Shown piece by piece: positions 22,442 through 34,666 of a stretch of 64,000 bases of DNA. The first letter of the stretch is position 1. Every line of letters starts with the position of its first letter. The notes under the pieces were generated by a model. The model saw only the letters and a list, made by a program, of their open reading frames with translations, searched no databases and was not told the origin of the DNA. The position numbers and the translations under genes were made by a program. The DNA lies in contig JAJSPD010000113.1 in the NCBI GenBank assembly GCA_021307315.1, positions 1 through 64,000 of the forward strand, given 5' to 3'. This DNA is from Bisporella sp. PMI_857 (Eukaryota; Ascomycota; Leotiomycetes; Helotiales; Helotiaceae).

Positions 22442-25400
22442 ATGGAGGGAGATCATACTCAACCGCCGAATATATTAGCGCAAAATGCGAACTCTATCGC
22501 TATCATTGGACTGAGCTGCAGATTCCCTGGAGAAAGCTCTAGCCCGGTGAAGCTTTGGAAAGCCTGCTCTGAAGCCAAAGATTGCTGGTCTGAGGTTCCC
22601 AAGAATCGATATAACATCAATGGTTTCTACAATTTCGACGGCGATCGAAAAGGAACGGTACAAGCCCCTAGAAGGTCTGTATTCGTTGTCAGACTAATTT
22701 CTATAAGTCAATGTGCGAAGAAGCTATTTCTTAAAGGAAGATGTATTTGAATTCGATTCCGCCTTTTTTGGGATTACGCCAGCGGAAGCAAATGTAAGGC
22801 TTGAAAGGCTTGAAATTTGATGTGCTTTAAGCGTCAGGCTAATAATAATAAGGCCATGGATCCACAGCAACGTTTACTACTAGAATGCGTATATGAAGCC
22901 CTCGAAAATGGTAAAATATCCAACCGGTGGCATTGAAGTTTTCTAGCTGACCCGATCATACAGCGGGAGTACCTGTGTCAAAGATATCCGGAACTGCTAC
23001 GAAAGTCTATGTAGGCTCTTTCAACAGAGACTATAAAGATGAGTTGCAGCGTGATTCAGAACAAATGCCAACCTATTATATGACCGGAACGGAACAAAGT
23101 ATTCTTGCTAATCGCATATCCCATTCCTTCAACTTACATGGGCCTAGTGTTATGGTCGATACGGCCTGTTCAGCTAGTCTAACGGCACTTCATCTTGCAT
23201 GCCAGAGTATCAAAACAGGGGAAAGTGATTATGCAATTGTTGGAGGCTCTAATCTTATACTTAATCCTCATCTTACCATTGGGCTTGCTCGTCTAGGGTA
23301 TAATACCTTGAATAGGATGGCATAATGAAGAAAAGGAATGCTGATGAAAGTCAAGCTTCATGTCTAGCGATAGTAGATCCTTCGCTTTCGATAATCGCGC
23401 TAATGGATATGCAAGGGGTGAAAGTATAGCGTGCCTACTCTTAAAGCCTGCAAAGGCAGCCTTCGCCAGCAGTGATCCCATCCGGGCGATCATTCGGTCT
23501 TCCGGAGTAAATCAAGACGGGCTGACCTCCTCGCTCACCGTTCCTAATAGCGCCGCCCATGAGTCTCTTATCAGGGATGTCTATCTTAAAGCTGGGCTGA
23601 ATCCCAAAAACACAACATATGTAGAAGCGCATGGCACTGGAACACCTACTGGAGATCCCATCGAGGCGGCCGCAATATACCACAGCTTCGTTGACGGCAA
23701 GGAAAGAAAGTATCCACTCTACATAGGATCTGTTAAAACCAATTTGGGTCATTTAGGAGGCGCTAGTGGGCTTGCAGGAGTAATCAAAACAGTCTTGATG
23801 CTCGAAAGAGGTTTAATCCTTCCAAACATGAACTTTCAGAATCCGAACAAGGATATTTCCTTCCACAATTGGCGTCTTGCGGTAAATGGTGCTTGGTTTC
23901 CGGCAAATAAATGCTTACGATAAAAAGGTCCCCGAACGTATGATCCCCTGGCCGGAAAACCAAGTCTGAAGGGCTTCGGTCAGTAGCTTTGGCTTCGGTG
24001 GCGCTAATGCGCATATTATTCTTGATGGTGTTGTGAGACAGCAGAAGCTTCGGAAGGTCTTAGCCTCACGACAACTTGTCTTCATAGTGACAGCAAAAAA
24101 TAAAACTTCGCTTCTTGCGTACTGTCAAGCTTTAGCTGACTACCTCGACTTATGGGGTGAAGCCAAGTCGCCGGCCAACCTGTTGAACCTGGCGTTCACT
24201 TTAGGCGAACACCGATCATTTTTCACCTTTAAACACACAATATCTGCTTCTACGTCATATAAGCTGGCGCAATCTCTTCGGCAGTGTCCGGAGAACCTAG
24301 CCAGATCTGTGGAGAGCCCACAGCTCGCATTCGTCTTCACTGGACAAGGGGCGCAGTGGTACGCTATGGGCCGCGAACTCATCTCAACATATTCCGTATA
24401 TCGCGACAGCATTCAGAACCTGGACCGTCATGTGAAGCAGCTTGGATCACCATGGTCTCTGATAAGTACGATAGCGCTTGGATTTTCTCTCCATCTCTGA
24501 TGAGTTGCTCGTCTACTGATATAATACAGGAGAGCTTCTAAGGGATCAGGCAGACTCTCAAGTCAATCAGCCTCATATATCGCAACCCTTGTGTACAGCA
24601 ATACAAATAGCTCTGGTAGATCTTTTCAGATCTTGGGGTATCCTGCCTACGAGTGTCGTGGGACACTCAAGTGGTGAAATCGCTGCTGCATATTGTGCTT
24701 CAGCTATCGACGAAGTAACCGCAATGAAGATTGCTTACCATCGCGGAATTGTCGCACAAGAACTGCAAAAAGAACACCCAGCACTGAAGGGCTCGATGCT
24801 TGCGGTCGGAGCTTCTGTAGCTGATGTTGAGCCAGAATTGGAACGACTCAAAACTGGCAAGGTTGTCATAGCTTGCCTTAATGCGGACAACATGATCACG
24901 GCGTCGGGTGACTCCGTCGCAGTGGAGGAATTGCAAGCAAGCCTAGAGCAAAAAGGCTGCTTTGCACGCAGATTAGCCATTCAGGTAGCGTACTACTCTC
25001 ATCACATGTATAATGTCGAAAGTTTGTATCGCGGCCTGCTCGGAACTACGAAAACTCAAAAGACCTCGACTGTTAAATTCTGGTCTTCCGTGACTTCCAA
25101 AAAGCTCGATACCGAGAATCTGACGAGCGATTACTGGGTCCGGAACCTAATTTCGGTAGTCAAGTTCGCACCGGCTCTTCGCAATTTATGTGCAGCGAGT
25201 GGGAAAAACAAGCAGTCAACCGTTTCGCTGACCTTGGTTGAGGTAGGCCCACATTCAGCGCTCTCAGCTCCCATTAACTCTATGACCAATGCAACTACTG
25301 AGGACAGCATTCAAGACATTCGGTATATTCCTAGTCTGGTTCGAGCACAAGACGCTGTGATCAGCCTTCAGACCACAGCCGGCAGGCTCTTTACGAGAGG

Positions 25401-28400
25401 CCATGCAATCAATATTAGCGCAATCAATGCAATTAGCAAAGACGAATACCCTGAAGTACTTGTCGATCTTCCGCCGTATTCTTGGAATCACGAGAAACGG
25501 TACTTGCACAGCACAAGATACAGCCAGGACTTTCTTCAGCGCAGTGAAAAAAGATCGGAGTTTCTGGGGGTTCGAACTGCTGACTCAACCTCCTTTAAGC
25601 CGCGGTGGCGGAGTATCGTTAGCGTATCTGAGATGCCATGGACTCGAAATCACGTCATTCTATCGGAGATTCTTTACCCAGCTGCCGGATTTCTGGCCAT
25701 GGCTGTTGAAGGTTCAAAAAGATTGGCTGAAGAGAGAGGCTACAGCCCTGTGGCGTACATCCTGCGTGAAGTCCACATTGTCCAAGCATTGATTGTCCCC
25801 TTAGAAGGCTCTACTGAGGTTTCCGTCTCGTTTCATCCACACAGCCGGACCCATCGTTCACGCGCCGGAGACTGGGAAGAATTTCGAATTCAATCCCACA
25901 ACCCGAATACTGGATGGATCGAGCACTGCAGAGGTCTTGTTTCTACTGTCGATAAGCCAAAGGATAATCCGGTCAATGGAAGACGTAATATTCTCGATGT
26001 CATTAAGACATACCAGGAAAAGGCGGCTGATGCAACAGCTCGTTGTAAGCATGACATTAGCATACCCGATTTCTATCACCAACTATCTTCAAAAAGTATG
26101 AAATATGGAGATTCATTCGCTAGCATTGTTCGTATTCGTACGACGAGAGGTATCTCATTATCAGATGTCATTGTTCCCTTCGAGGCATCGCCGGATGCGG
26201 GAGAGTCGAGACCTTCTTATGTTTTTCATCCAGGCACTCTCGATGCGTGCTTTCAGACGGCTATGATAGCACTGGTTGGCCGTGTGAGTGAAATGAAAAA
26301 ACCTTTTCTACCTCATTTAATCAAGGAGCTTCGTCTCTCTGCCAATTTTAAGAACGTACCGAGTGCGAGATTTTCGGTGCAAACTGAGGCATCGCTCTTG
26401 GGAGGACGGAAAGTATCAGCTTCAATATTTTCCATTGACGATACCTGGACAGAGGAACCGGTGCTATCTATCACAGGTTTGATAGGCACATTGCTGGAGC
26501 CGGACACAACCCTGGACAAGTCTAACTTTGTCTCTAATCACACCGTTTGCAAGACAGTGTGGGACATTGATGTTGATTTGCTGGATAGTTTTGGTCCTTT
26601 GGTAGAAAAATATGACATATCGCAGTATAACGAAGTTGACGCGCAGAATCTGAAAGCATTAGAAATTGCGGCCATTAATTATATTCGAGACGCTCTAGAT
26701 TATCTAGAGTCTCGGTCAGCTACACCGAGCTCCAATCATTTAACTATGCTATTCAATTGGATGCATGATGAGCTTTCCAAGACCCCACGGACTGAACTTA
26801 TGCACGGGCAATCCAAGAATACCCTCTATCACCAAGTAGCCAGCATGGGCCAAAAAGGCGCTTTGCTAACTCTGATTGGCCCCCAGCTCGGAAAAATCGT
26901 TCAGGGTGATGTAGACGCATTGTCGTTGATGACCGGAAACGAAATGCTCAATGAATACTATTACAAACAAAAGGCTTTGTTTTCGGCAAACAAGGCTGTC
27001 GCTAGCTTTGTTAGAACGATGTCACACAAAAATCCAACCTTACGAATTCTGGAAATTGGCGCCGGAACAGGGGCAACGACAAAGTCAATCCTTGAGGGTT
27101 TTGGGGGCATCAACAAACAACACGCGAAGTTTGAATCCTATATGTTCACAGACATAGGCCTGTCATTCCTAGACTTAGCGCGGCACATCTTCAGTGACTG
27201 GGGAGATCTGGTAGAGTTCCGGAAGCTCGACATTGAAGTGGGTCCTTCAATTCAAGGGTTCGTGCCAAATTCTTACGACATCGTCATCGCCTCTAATGTA
27301 CTTCACGCTACATCTGAGATCAAGACCACATTGAGCAACGTCAAAGATTTACTAAAGCCTGGTGGCAAATTGATCGTCGTGGAGGTCGTGCAGAAGCTTC
27401 GGCATCTCCAAGTCGTCTTTGGAACCCTGTCCGGCTGGTGGGCCAGTATGGATGAAAATCGGCAAGGCGGACCATTGATGGCCAAAAATGACTGGAATAT
27501 GGCATTCATTGAAGCTGGATTTTCCGGTATCGACTTTACACACGACAACAGTAACGTTCTCTCTCAGGTATATCAAAGTGTTATGGTGACCACAGCGAAT
27601 CAAGACCTGCTCTCACTTGCAAGTAACGATGCTAGGAATAATGCAGTCGACATCCTCTACTACGGCTTCGATATCCGACCTCAAGCGGATGTCCTCAAAA
27701 CGAAAATGGCTAGTATGACACAGCACGTACCCAGCATAATGGCTCTGGAATCTGCCATAATCACGGACACTTCATATGTCTTGTTGATAAACCGGCTGTT
27801 TTTATGCCAACCAGCACCGGAGCTATATCTGAAACTTCAAGTCCTATGCGTAACAGCTAGAAGCATTTTATGTGTGTTTTACATCAGCACTGATGCGCAA
27901 GCACGTATCGAAGCCGAATTTATCGTGGGCTTGATTAGAAGCGTTCGTGCCGAGAATCCAGCTATACATGTCGTTACCCTTGAACTCAATGGGCCACGAG
28001 AGGATCTTGATAGCGCCAATGAACTCATTACAAAAGTACTACAAGCAAGTGCGAAGAAACATGACCCGTCCACCGGGGGTGAATTCGAGTATATAGAGAA
28101 TGACGGCATAATTAATATTCCTCGGGTAGTTTGGGATCAGCGGTTGAACGATAAAGTCAATGCCGACCGCGGCCAGAGTATTTTTACACAACAGGGATAT
28201 GATGACGACAACAAGTTTATGCATCTCTCTGTGAATACGCCAGGCTCTCTCGACTCGCTGTATTTCACAGAGAGCTCTGATGGGCTAGAAGGGTTAGCGG
28301 AAGATAGTATTGAACTTGAGGTTAGAGTAGCAGGTGTCAATTTTCGAGATGTGATGGTGAGCGCCGGCCAGCTCGAACCAGTTAAGCTTGGAGTGGAGTG

Positions 28401-30527
28401 CAGCGGCTTAGTGACCGCAATTGGATGCAAGGTCACACGTTTCAAGGTTGGGGACAGGATCTTTGGATTGGCCAAAAACACCTTTGCTCATTCACTGAGA
28501 TGTCCCGCGGCGACATTGCAACTCATACCGGAAAATATCACGTTTGAAGAGGCTGCCTCGTTGCCAGTGATCTACTGTACAGTAATCTATGCCCTAGAAC
28601 ACGTCGCGCGTGTGCAGCGTGGTGAAATCATATTAATCCATTCCGGGGCTGGGGGGGTTGGTCAGGCCGCTATAATGTTGTGTCAGTATCTCGGGCTCAG
28701 AGTGCTGGTTACAGTCGGCTCACTAGAAAAAAAGAAATTCCTCATAGAGCAGTACTCGATCCCAGAAGCCAACATTCTATTCAGCAGAGACGCGCGTTTC
28801 GTTGAAGACATCCTTCGACTTACAGCAGGTCGTGGAGTCGATGTTGTGCTTAATTCTTTGGCTGCAGATCTCTTACGAGTTTCCTGGAACTGTGTCGCAA
28901 TGTTCGGGCGCTTTATAGAGATTGGAAAGCACGATATATCTCTGAACGTGGGCTTGGAGATGCAGAATTTTCACAAGAATACGACTTTCGCGTCGGTCGA
29001 CTTGATGAAGTTACGAGATTTTCGTGCTGAACAAATTCAAGGATGCTTCAGCCGCATGTTGGATCTTCTAAAACAAAAAGCTGTTGGGTTTGTGCAGCCC
29101 CTCAATATCGTAAGATTTCCAGAAATAGAAGGTGCATTTCGAGCGCTTCAGAACGGCCGACAATGGGGAAAGTGGATTGCAGTTCCCAACCTGGATGATA
29201 CTCTGAAAGTATGTTTTGGTTTTGAGAGCAATGTCTTTTCCCACGATATCTATCTACTGATGGACTTGTGCTGATACTTGAATGTAGATGGAGGTCCCAA
29301 GCCTATAGAAAGTTGAGTCTCTAATCCATCAAAATGCCACATACCTTGTGGCTGGTGGTTTGGCGGACTAGGCCGCACTATAATCAGATGGCTTTCACGA
29401 AAAGGTGCGCGGTACTTCGTCGTGCCATCGAGAACTGGCACCGAATCTAGCGCGGCCCAGGCCCTGGTTGATAGTCTGCGACCTCTTGGTGTCGAGATAC
29501 TGGCAGATAGATGTGATATTTCCGAAGCCAGACAGCTCAATAGCTTGCTGGCTAAAGCTTCTGAGTATATGCCTCCTGTTCGAGGGGTCATACACTGTGC
29601 AATGATTTTAAAGGTATTCATTCTATGAGTTGACTGGACACAGCTCCATGATGTCATCAGCTTTGAAGCTGACCAACTTAGCAGGATTCTCTATTTGAAA
29701 AAATGAAATTCGAAAACTTTTTGGAGGTTATACGTCCGAAAGTTAATGGAACATGGAACCTGCACAATAGCTTCAAAACCACCGAGCTGGACTTCTTTAC
29801 CATTTTGTCTTCCTGTGTTGGCGTTGTCGGTAACCGAGCCCAGGCAGCTTATGCTGGTGCGTCAGCCTCTCAAGACTCATTTTCTGAGTATCGTCGTCAA
29901 CTTGGACTTCCTTGCATGAGCGTCGATTTGGGGGTCATCGAAGATATTGGCTACGTTGCTGAAAATCAACATCTGCAGCCGCAACTTGGTCAAATACTCC
30001 GAGGTATATCTGCAGAGGAGTTTTTGAGACTTGTACATCTTTCAATATACGAGCAGAAAAGACCTGATCACGGACATGCCCTCATCACTGGACTCCGTCA
30101 GCAGAATGATATAACGCTGAGTGATGCGGTACAATTCTGGTGGATAGACCGCCGATTCGCGCATTTGAAGGCTTCAATATTGGTAGGAAATCTGCACGCA
30201 GCCACGAAAAAGCGTACAGAGGTGTCTCTCCGACAATTAATCAGTAAGCGTACAACTTTCGACGAAGCATCCAACATAACCTACGAGCATCTATCACAGA
30301 AGGTAGCATCTATTTTAGGCCTCAACACCGAGGACCTGCAAAGAAACAAATCTTTACGAGACTATGGTTTAGATTCCCTCGCAACTATTGAACTCCGCGG
30401 CTGGGCTTATCGTGAGATAGACTCCTCAGTCAAGATGTTTGATCTACAATCAGACCAGCTCATTGGAATACTTGCAAGCACAATCCTTCGGATGTCAAAA
30501 TTTGCACAGAATTTGAGGACTCAATAG
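22442..30527 (+). pseudogene. Highly reducing polyketide synthase, inactivated
   Basis: Exons: 22442-22674, 22721-22793, 22853-22910, 22964-23297, 23356-23881, 23928-24465, 24530-29208, about 29309-29613, 29685-30527; about 2,530 codons. Domains: KS (IAIIGLSCRFPG; VDTACSAS active Cys near 23167; EAHGTGTPTGDP; KTNLGH), AT (GHSSGE near 24663), DH (WTRNHVI and HPGTLDACFQ), C-methyltransferase (LEIGAGTGATT), ER (HSGAGGVGQAA), KR (SSCVG to QAAYAG), ACP (DYGLDSLATIELR). No release domain. Lesions: TGA at 23967-23969 at the KS end, and a one-base loss near 29362-29364 in the KR glycine motif. A TAG at 29306-29308 is avoided if the intron ends at 29308. Otherwise the 1,559-codon AT-ER exon is clean, so decay is recent or part is assembly error. 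An intact enzyme of this type would make a reduced, C-methylated linear polyketide. Confidence 0.85.
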
Positions 30528-31197
30528 TCACATTAGTTTCGAGGAATACTGATCGATAAGTCGGGCATGAATGTTAAAAATTATTAATTCCTTTTTCGGA
30601 GTCTGCTTCGCAATTCCAGTCAAACGTACCGAGTCCCTTTACCCTTTACCTTTAATGCTTCAAGCTGCAGTAGAATTTGATGGCCATCAAGTTTTTCAAA
30701 TTATCCAGTCAACTCACCTTCTAAGTCATTGTAGTCTGTTTTACTATCGCAGTCTTGGTTAAAAGGCAACCTCACCACAATAGCCTTGTACGATCAAATA
30801 ACCCACTTTTCGGCCAAGTAGTTATCGGCCAGTAATCTGCTATGTCGTCTTTCTTATTTGCTAACGTCTGTCCCCTGGGTGGCGATAAACTGTTAGTTAT
30901 GTGACGCCACACCTAGTTGAATCCCATGATCACGTGTAACTGAGTCACCTGCCTGGCAGGCAGGTGTGGTACTAGGGATACTGCCTAGTAGGCAGTTGGT
31001 AGCGTTAGACAGATAAAGGAGCTACTACAACTATAAAGTAGTTGTATATCTCCTTATAGATAGTTGAAATATCATGACACTTGTATCCTTAGTTTAGAGC
31101 ATCACCTGTAGTTACTGCCTACCTGCTCATAAATTCATGAGCACATTACTCACCTTTACTAGCGTATATTTCTAAAAACTAGATGTCCTCTAACACG
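30528..31197. repeat. Intergenic with possible solo LTR (30891-31079)
   Basis: TGTTAGTTATGTGACGCC at 30891 to ATATCATGACA at 31079 has LTR-like ends and CACGTG-type sites, plus the inverted repeat CCTGCCTGGCAGGCAGG. No flanking duplication (ATAAAC and CTTGT), so this stays tentative. The rest holds no gene. Confidence 0.35.
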
Positions 31198-33832
31198 CTA
31201 GATTAGCTCTGAAGTGCAAGAGTAATAATAATCGTACAAATGGGTATGCAAGTCTGTAGCGTCCTGCGTTCCGGAGATGCCAAATTCTTCTACTTTCATG
31301 CATGACTGAGAACCATCCTTGAGATGATCCTTGTACGAGAATATTGCACGCAGTAGGAATCTTTGGTCTGCGTCCACGAATAACTTCGGGGCCAAGCGGT
31401 CAGAATACAGTGCTGAACTGTAGAGTGTATAATAGTCGTTCATGCCAATACTTCGGGACTCTTGGTAGAGGCACTACCCTTCGATCCTGCATGAATATAT
31501 GTCATATCCCCAATGAATGCTAAACGAAACAATTTTATATGTAACCTGCGTTTGCCAAGATGTGCTGATATGATAAAGCGCTTTGGGATTGGTGAGGTGG
31601 ACATCAATCATCCCTGCTTGTCGGTTAGGTTTTGAAAGATGTCAATTCTATCTGTCTTGTCTCATTTATTAAATGTCTGTAGGTCCGGCGGAGTAATGGC
31701 AGGATACGGACCCTTCTCTTGACTTCACCTCGAGCATTGATATCGCTGATCGTCGCTTTCTATCGAGCTATTGCATTACTCAGATGGCATGAACGATTCT
31801 GTACCTATGTCAACGATACTTCTTACTGGGTGAATCCGGCAGATGATAAATGGGTTGGGTCTCTCCTAGAAAATATCGACACAAGAAGCCCTGTGGACTC
31901 CGATTGGAGGGGCAACCGAGGAAACCAGAGGGAATTGGTGGGTCAAGTGCGAGTGAACAGCTTGGCTGGATAATTCCTGATATGCTCAAAATATTTCCAA
32001 GGGATTTGTATCTAGCAGCATTGACCCTCAACCCACTGGTCCGATACTTTGCAACTTCAGACTGAGAGCAACAATGATAGTAAACACAATTCCCAGCTCG
32101 TCAGAGTCCTGCATCTTGAAAATGCCGTATTTCTCGACTTTTGCAAACGCTAATTGCTCTGATTGAGAGCCTTCATGTAGATATTGCGCGTATTCCTTCG
32201 GAAAGCTGCCAAGAACTAATGAGAAAAAGTTTTGGCCGCCAGATACCAGTGGTACACTATTTCATTCAGCAAGGACTAGTTATTACCATAGAAAGCTCAC
32301 ACTAAATCATGCTGAGAAAACATAGCAACTAGGTGCGCAGCTTCTTGAGCTTTGACAGTGCGGGGTTTTTCGAAGGTATTGTGCCAAGACTTGGCCTTCG
32401 TAAGATGGAATGCATCATCATTGGAGTCGAAGGGAGATCAGCAGTAAACTCACCTCGATGGATGGAGCAATATGAACAATTAGAAGTACGTTGCTAATAA
32501 CCTATGCGATGAGTTACAACGCTAAGTATAATGATTTGAGAGTTCAAGCAAACCATTTCAATTTATAGCCTAGTATTACGGTATCCTCTCTTTTCTCTTT
32601 CAGTTGTTGGACTAGGCATTGCAAATAGGGACGATAGCCTCTAATGCGGGTGGCCATGGAAAAACAACATCCATCCTTGGAAGTCCCCTGAAGAAGCATA
32701 CACCGTGAAGCCAACGTTTGATATATAACTGGGGAACACAGTTGTTTACCTGTTTTGTCAAGCCGGCGCATTCTACCTCAAGGGATACATGGCGATCTAG
32801 GTCGTTGATGTCATACTGGCCGGAGCTAGTTTTTTTAGGGCACGAAGCTGTGAAGACGAATGCTGGAAGAGCCGTCTGCCTCCGGTCACTTTTATCGCTG
32901 GCATTATCTTGGCTCCTCATATCCTCAGACTTCTCATCCCAACTGCCTTCAATTTCTCCCACTTCATGATCATCACCCTCCCAAATGAAAATAGCAGTAT
33001 ACGGGGTCAACGCTTCCATAGGACCCATAATGCTTCCCAGCCTTAGTATCTTTCCTTCATCCATCGCTGTAACAAGCTCTACTATCATTGTGCGCAGATA
33101 TCTCTTAGGGAAGGTCAAGCCCCAAAATTTCTCGCCACCATTATCAACAGAATCTTGGCGAAGATATTCTTCAATCTCTTGGGCAAAAACAATATGGGAG
33201 AGAGATTTCAATTTGTTTACAAGTTGAGTGAGTCGTTTTCGCTGATGTAATGTCAAGCTGCCGCTTGGGTTCTCCACCTATGGCAACCGACGAGGAAATG
33301 TAGCTGTCCGGATGATTCTGCCGAGCTTCCACAAATGCCCCTTTGTCACGATACCACCTGCCCTAAGTTCCACGTCAATGAACCGGCAGCCTTTGTTAAA
33401 AGTTAGGCTACGCTTATCTTTGGGGGCATAGAACTCATTGAACAGCTGTGCCTTGAGGTACCTGGAGATAGTCATCCAGGACACCGCACGATATGTCGCA
33501 CTATTATGGAGAATTTCCCCGTTGAGAAGGCACATAGTCAACATTGACAGACTGCGGCTTTGGGCCTTCTGCAGTAGTCTTCCAGTGCTCAACCGGATTT
33601 GGTACTGGCAACAGTTGGCGGCAATAGCGAGCCGGTCCCACGGATCTCGCAGACTTCTTTTCTCAATGTCAGCGATGACCGTCGGGGACATAGAGTCTGA
33701 TCCTTCCAGTAAAACTGTGTACTTCCCGGTCGTGCTGAGGATGTGATTGACTGCCTCCCTTTCCTCCTGCGCCTGGGATTGGATCCGCTGGAATGCCAGG
33801 CACAGCCTAGTAGCCTGGTAAGAAAAATTCAC
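31198..33832 (-). pseudogene. C-terminal half of a HET-type protein, broken
   Basis: From 33832 the frame reads DPWDRLAIAANCCQYQIRL and SLSMLTMCLLNGEIL, characteristic of the region behind the HET domain in fungal heterokaryon-incompatibility proteins. A TAG at 33278-33280 interrupts FPRRLP/VENPSGSLTLHQRKRL in the same frame. A one-base shift near 32640 separates VFPWPPALEAIV from PYLQCLVQQL. Further protein-like pieces (DSNDDAFHLTKAKSWHN near 32400; SGGQNFFSLVLGSFPKEY near 32230; FSYKDHLKDGSQS near 31340) continue without a consistent splice path. The HET domain itself is missing upstream, where repeat R1 lies. Non-functional. Confidence 0.6.
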
Positions 33833-33976
33833 GGAATTGATACAGAGCTCGGTGGATACATCACCAAAGAGGCGGTGCCGCCGTTTCTGCTATTCCATAT
33901 AACACGGATGACGAACAAGCAGGGTCATATTTTATCCTGCACGGTAATTCTCCTGGAACGTCCAAACTCTCGTCCA

Positions 33977-34094
33977 GGAAGCAAGCTCCTCTTATATGTA
34001 AGAGGAGTGCGTAAGTCATTACGAATGATGACGACTCAGCCCCTTAGGAGCCGCGTAAGGAGAGTAAGCGGCAAACTATAGTTCCTGATTCGAC
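33977..34094 (+). repeat. Dispersed repeat R1, copy b
   Basis: GGAAGCAAGCTCCTCTTATA through ACTATAGTTCCTGATTCGAC is nearly identical to the reversed leader of the pogo fragment at 53836-53965. It contains AAGTCATTACGAATGATGACG, a short inverted repeat. It marks a truncated pogo-type insertion beside the HET pseudogene. Confidence 0.7.
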
Positions 34095-34570
34095 AGTTTG
34101 CTCCTTGGGATACGAGCTGGTCACGGTTCGTCTTGTTTGCACCGCCGCAGGAGCTTCTTCTACTACTTCGATTGTGTCTTCTGCATCACTTGACACCGCT
34201 CTGGATCTTCCCAAGCTCCATTCTAGTGCTTTCGTCGTTTGGACGCGTTCTCGACTCGACTGACGCGTTAAGCCGGCGCCTTCCATGCTATCTTTCCTCC
34301 ACATAGCTACCGCTTCATGTGGTCTCTACTTCTACATCAGTATTATAGAATAGAGATATCGCCTATTATTCAAGGAGGAAAGGTTGAAAATAGTCGTTCA
34401 CAGTTCGTTCGGTGTTAAATGTGGTCTGTGCAGGTCCAACTGACCTGCCGACCTGATTTGATGCTTTCAGAAATATAATCTTAATAGAGATTCACATCGA
34501 TAGAATACGGGTTGTTGTGGCTTGTATTGTATGATCTGTATCTACATTGTAGACATGTAAGAGATGTCTA
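34095..34570. other. Intergenic, no gene supported
   Basis: An 86-codon minus frame (34304-34044) overlaps repeat R1 and has no known domain. Otherwise nothing definable up to pogo element E1. Confidence 0.4.
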
Positions 34571-34666
34571 ACGTACTTAATAAGCAACTTGATCAAATAA
34601 GCAACTTGCTCACACCCCACCAATTTCGACGCGTTTTCAGTACTCTATTTCTACACAACTCCACCA

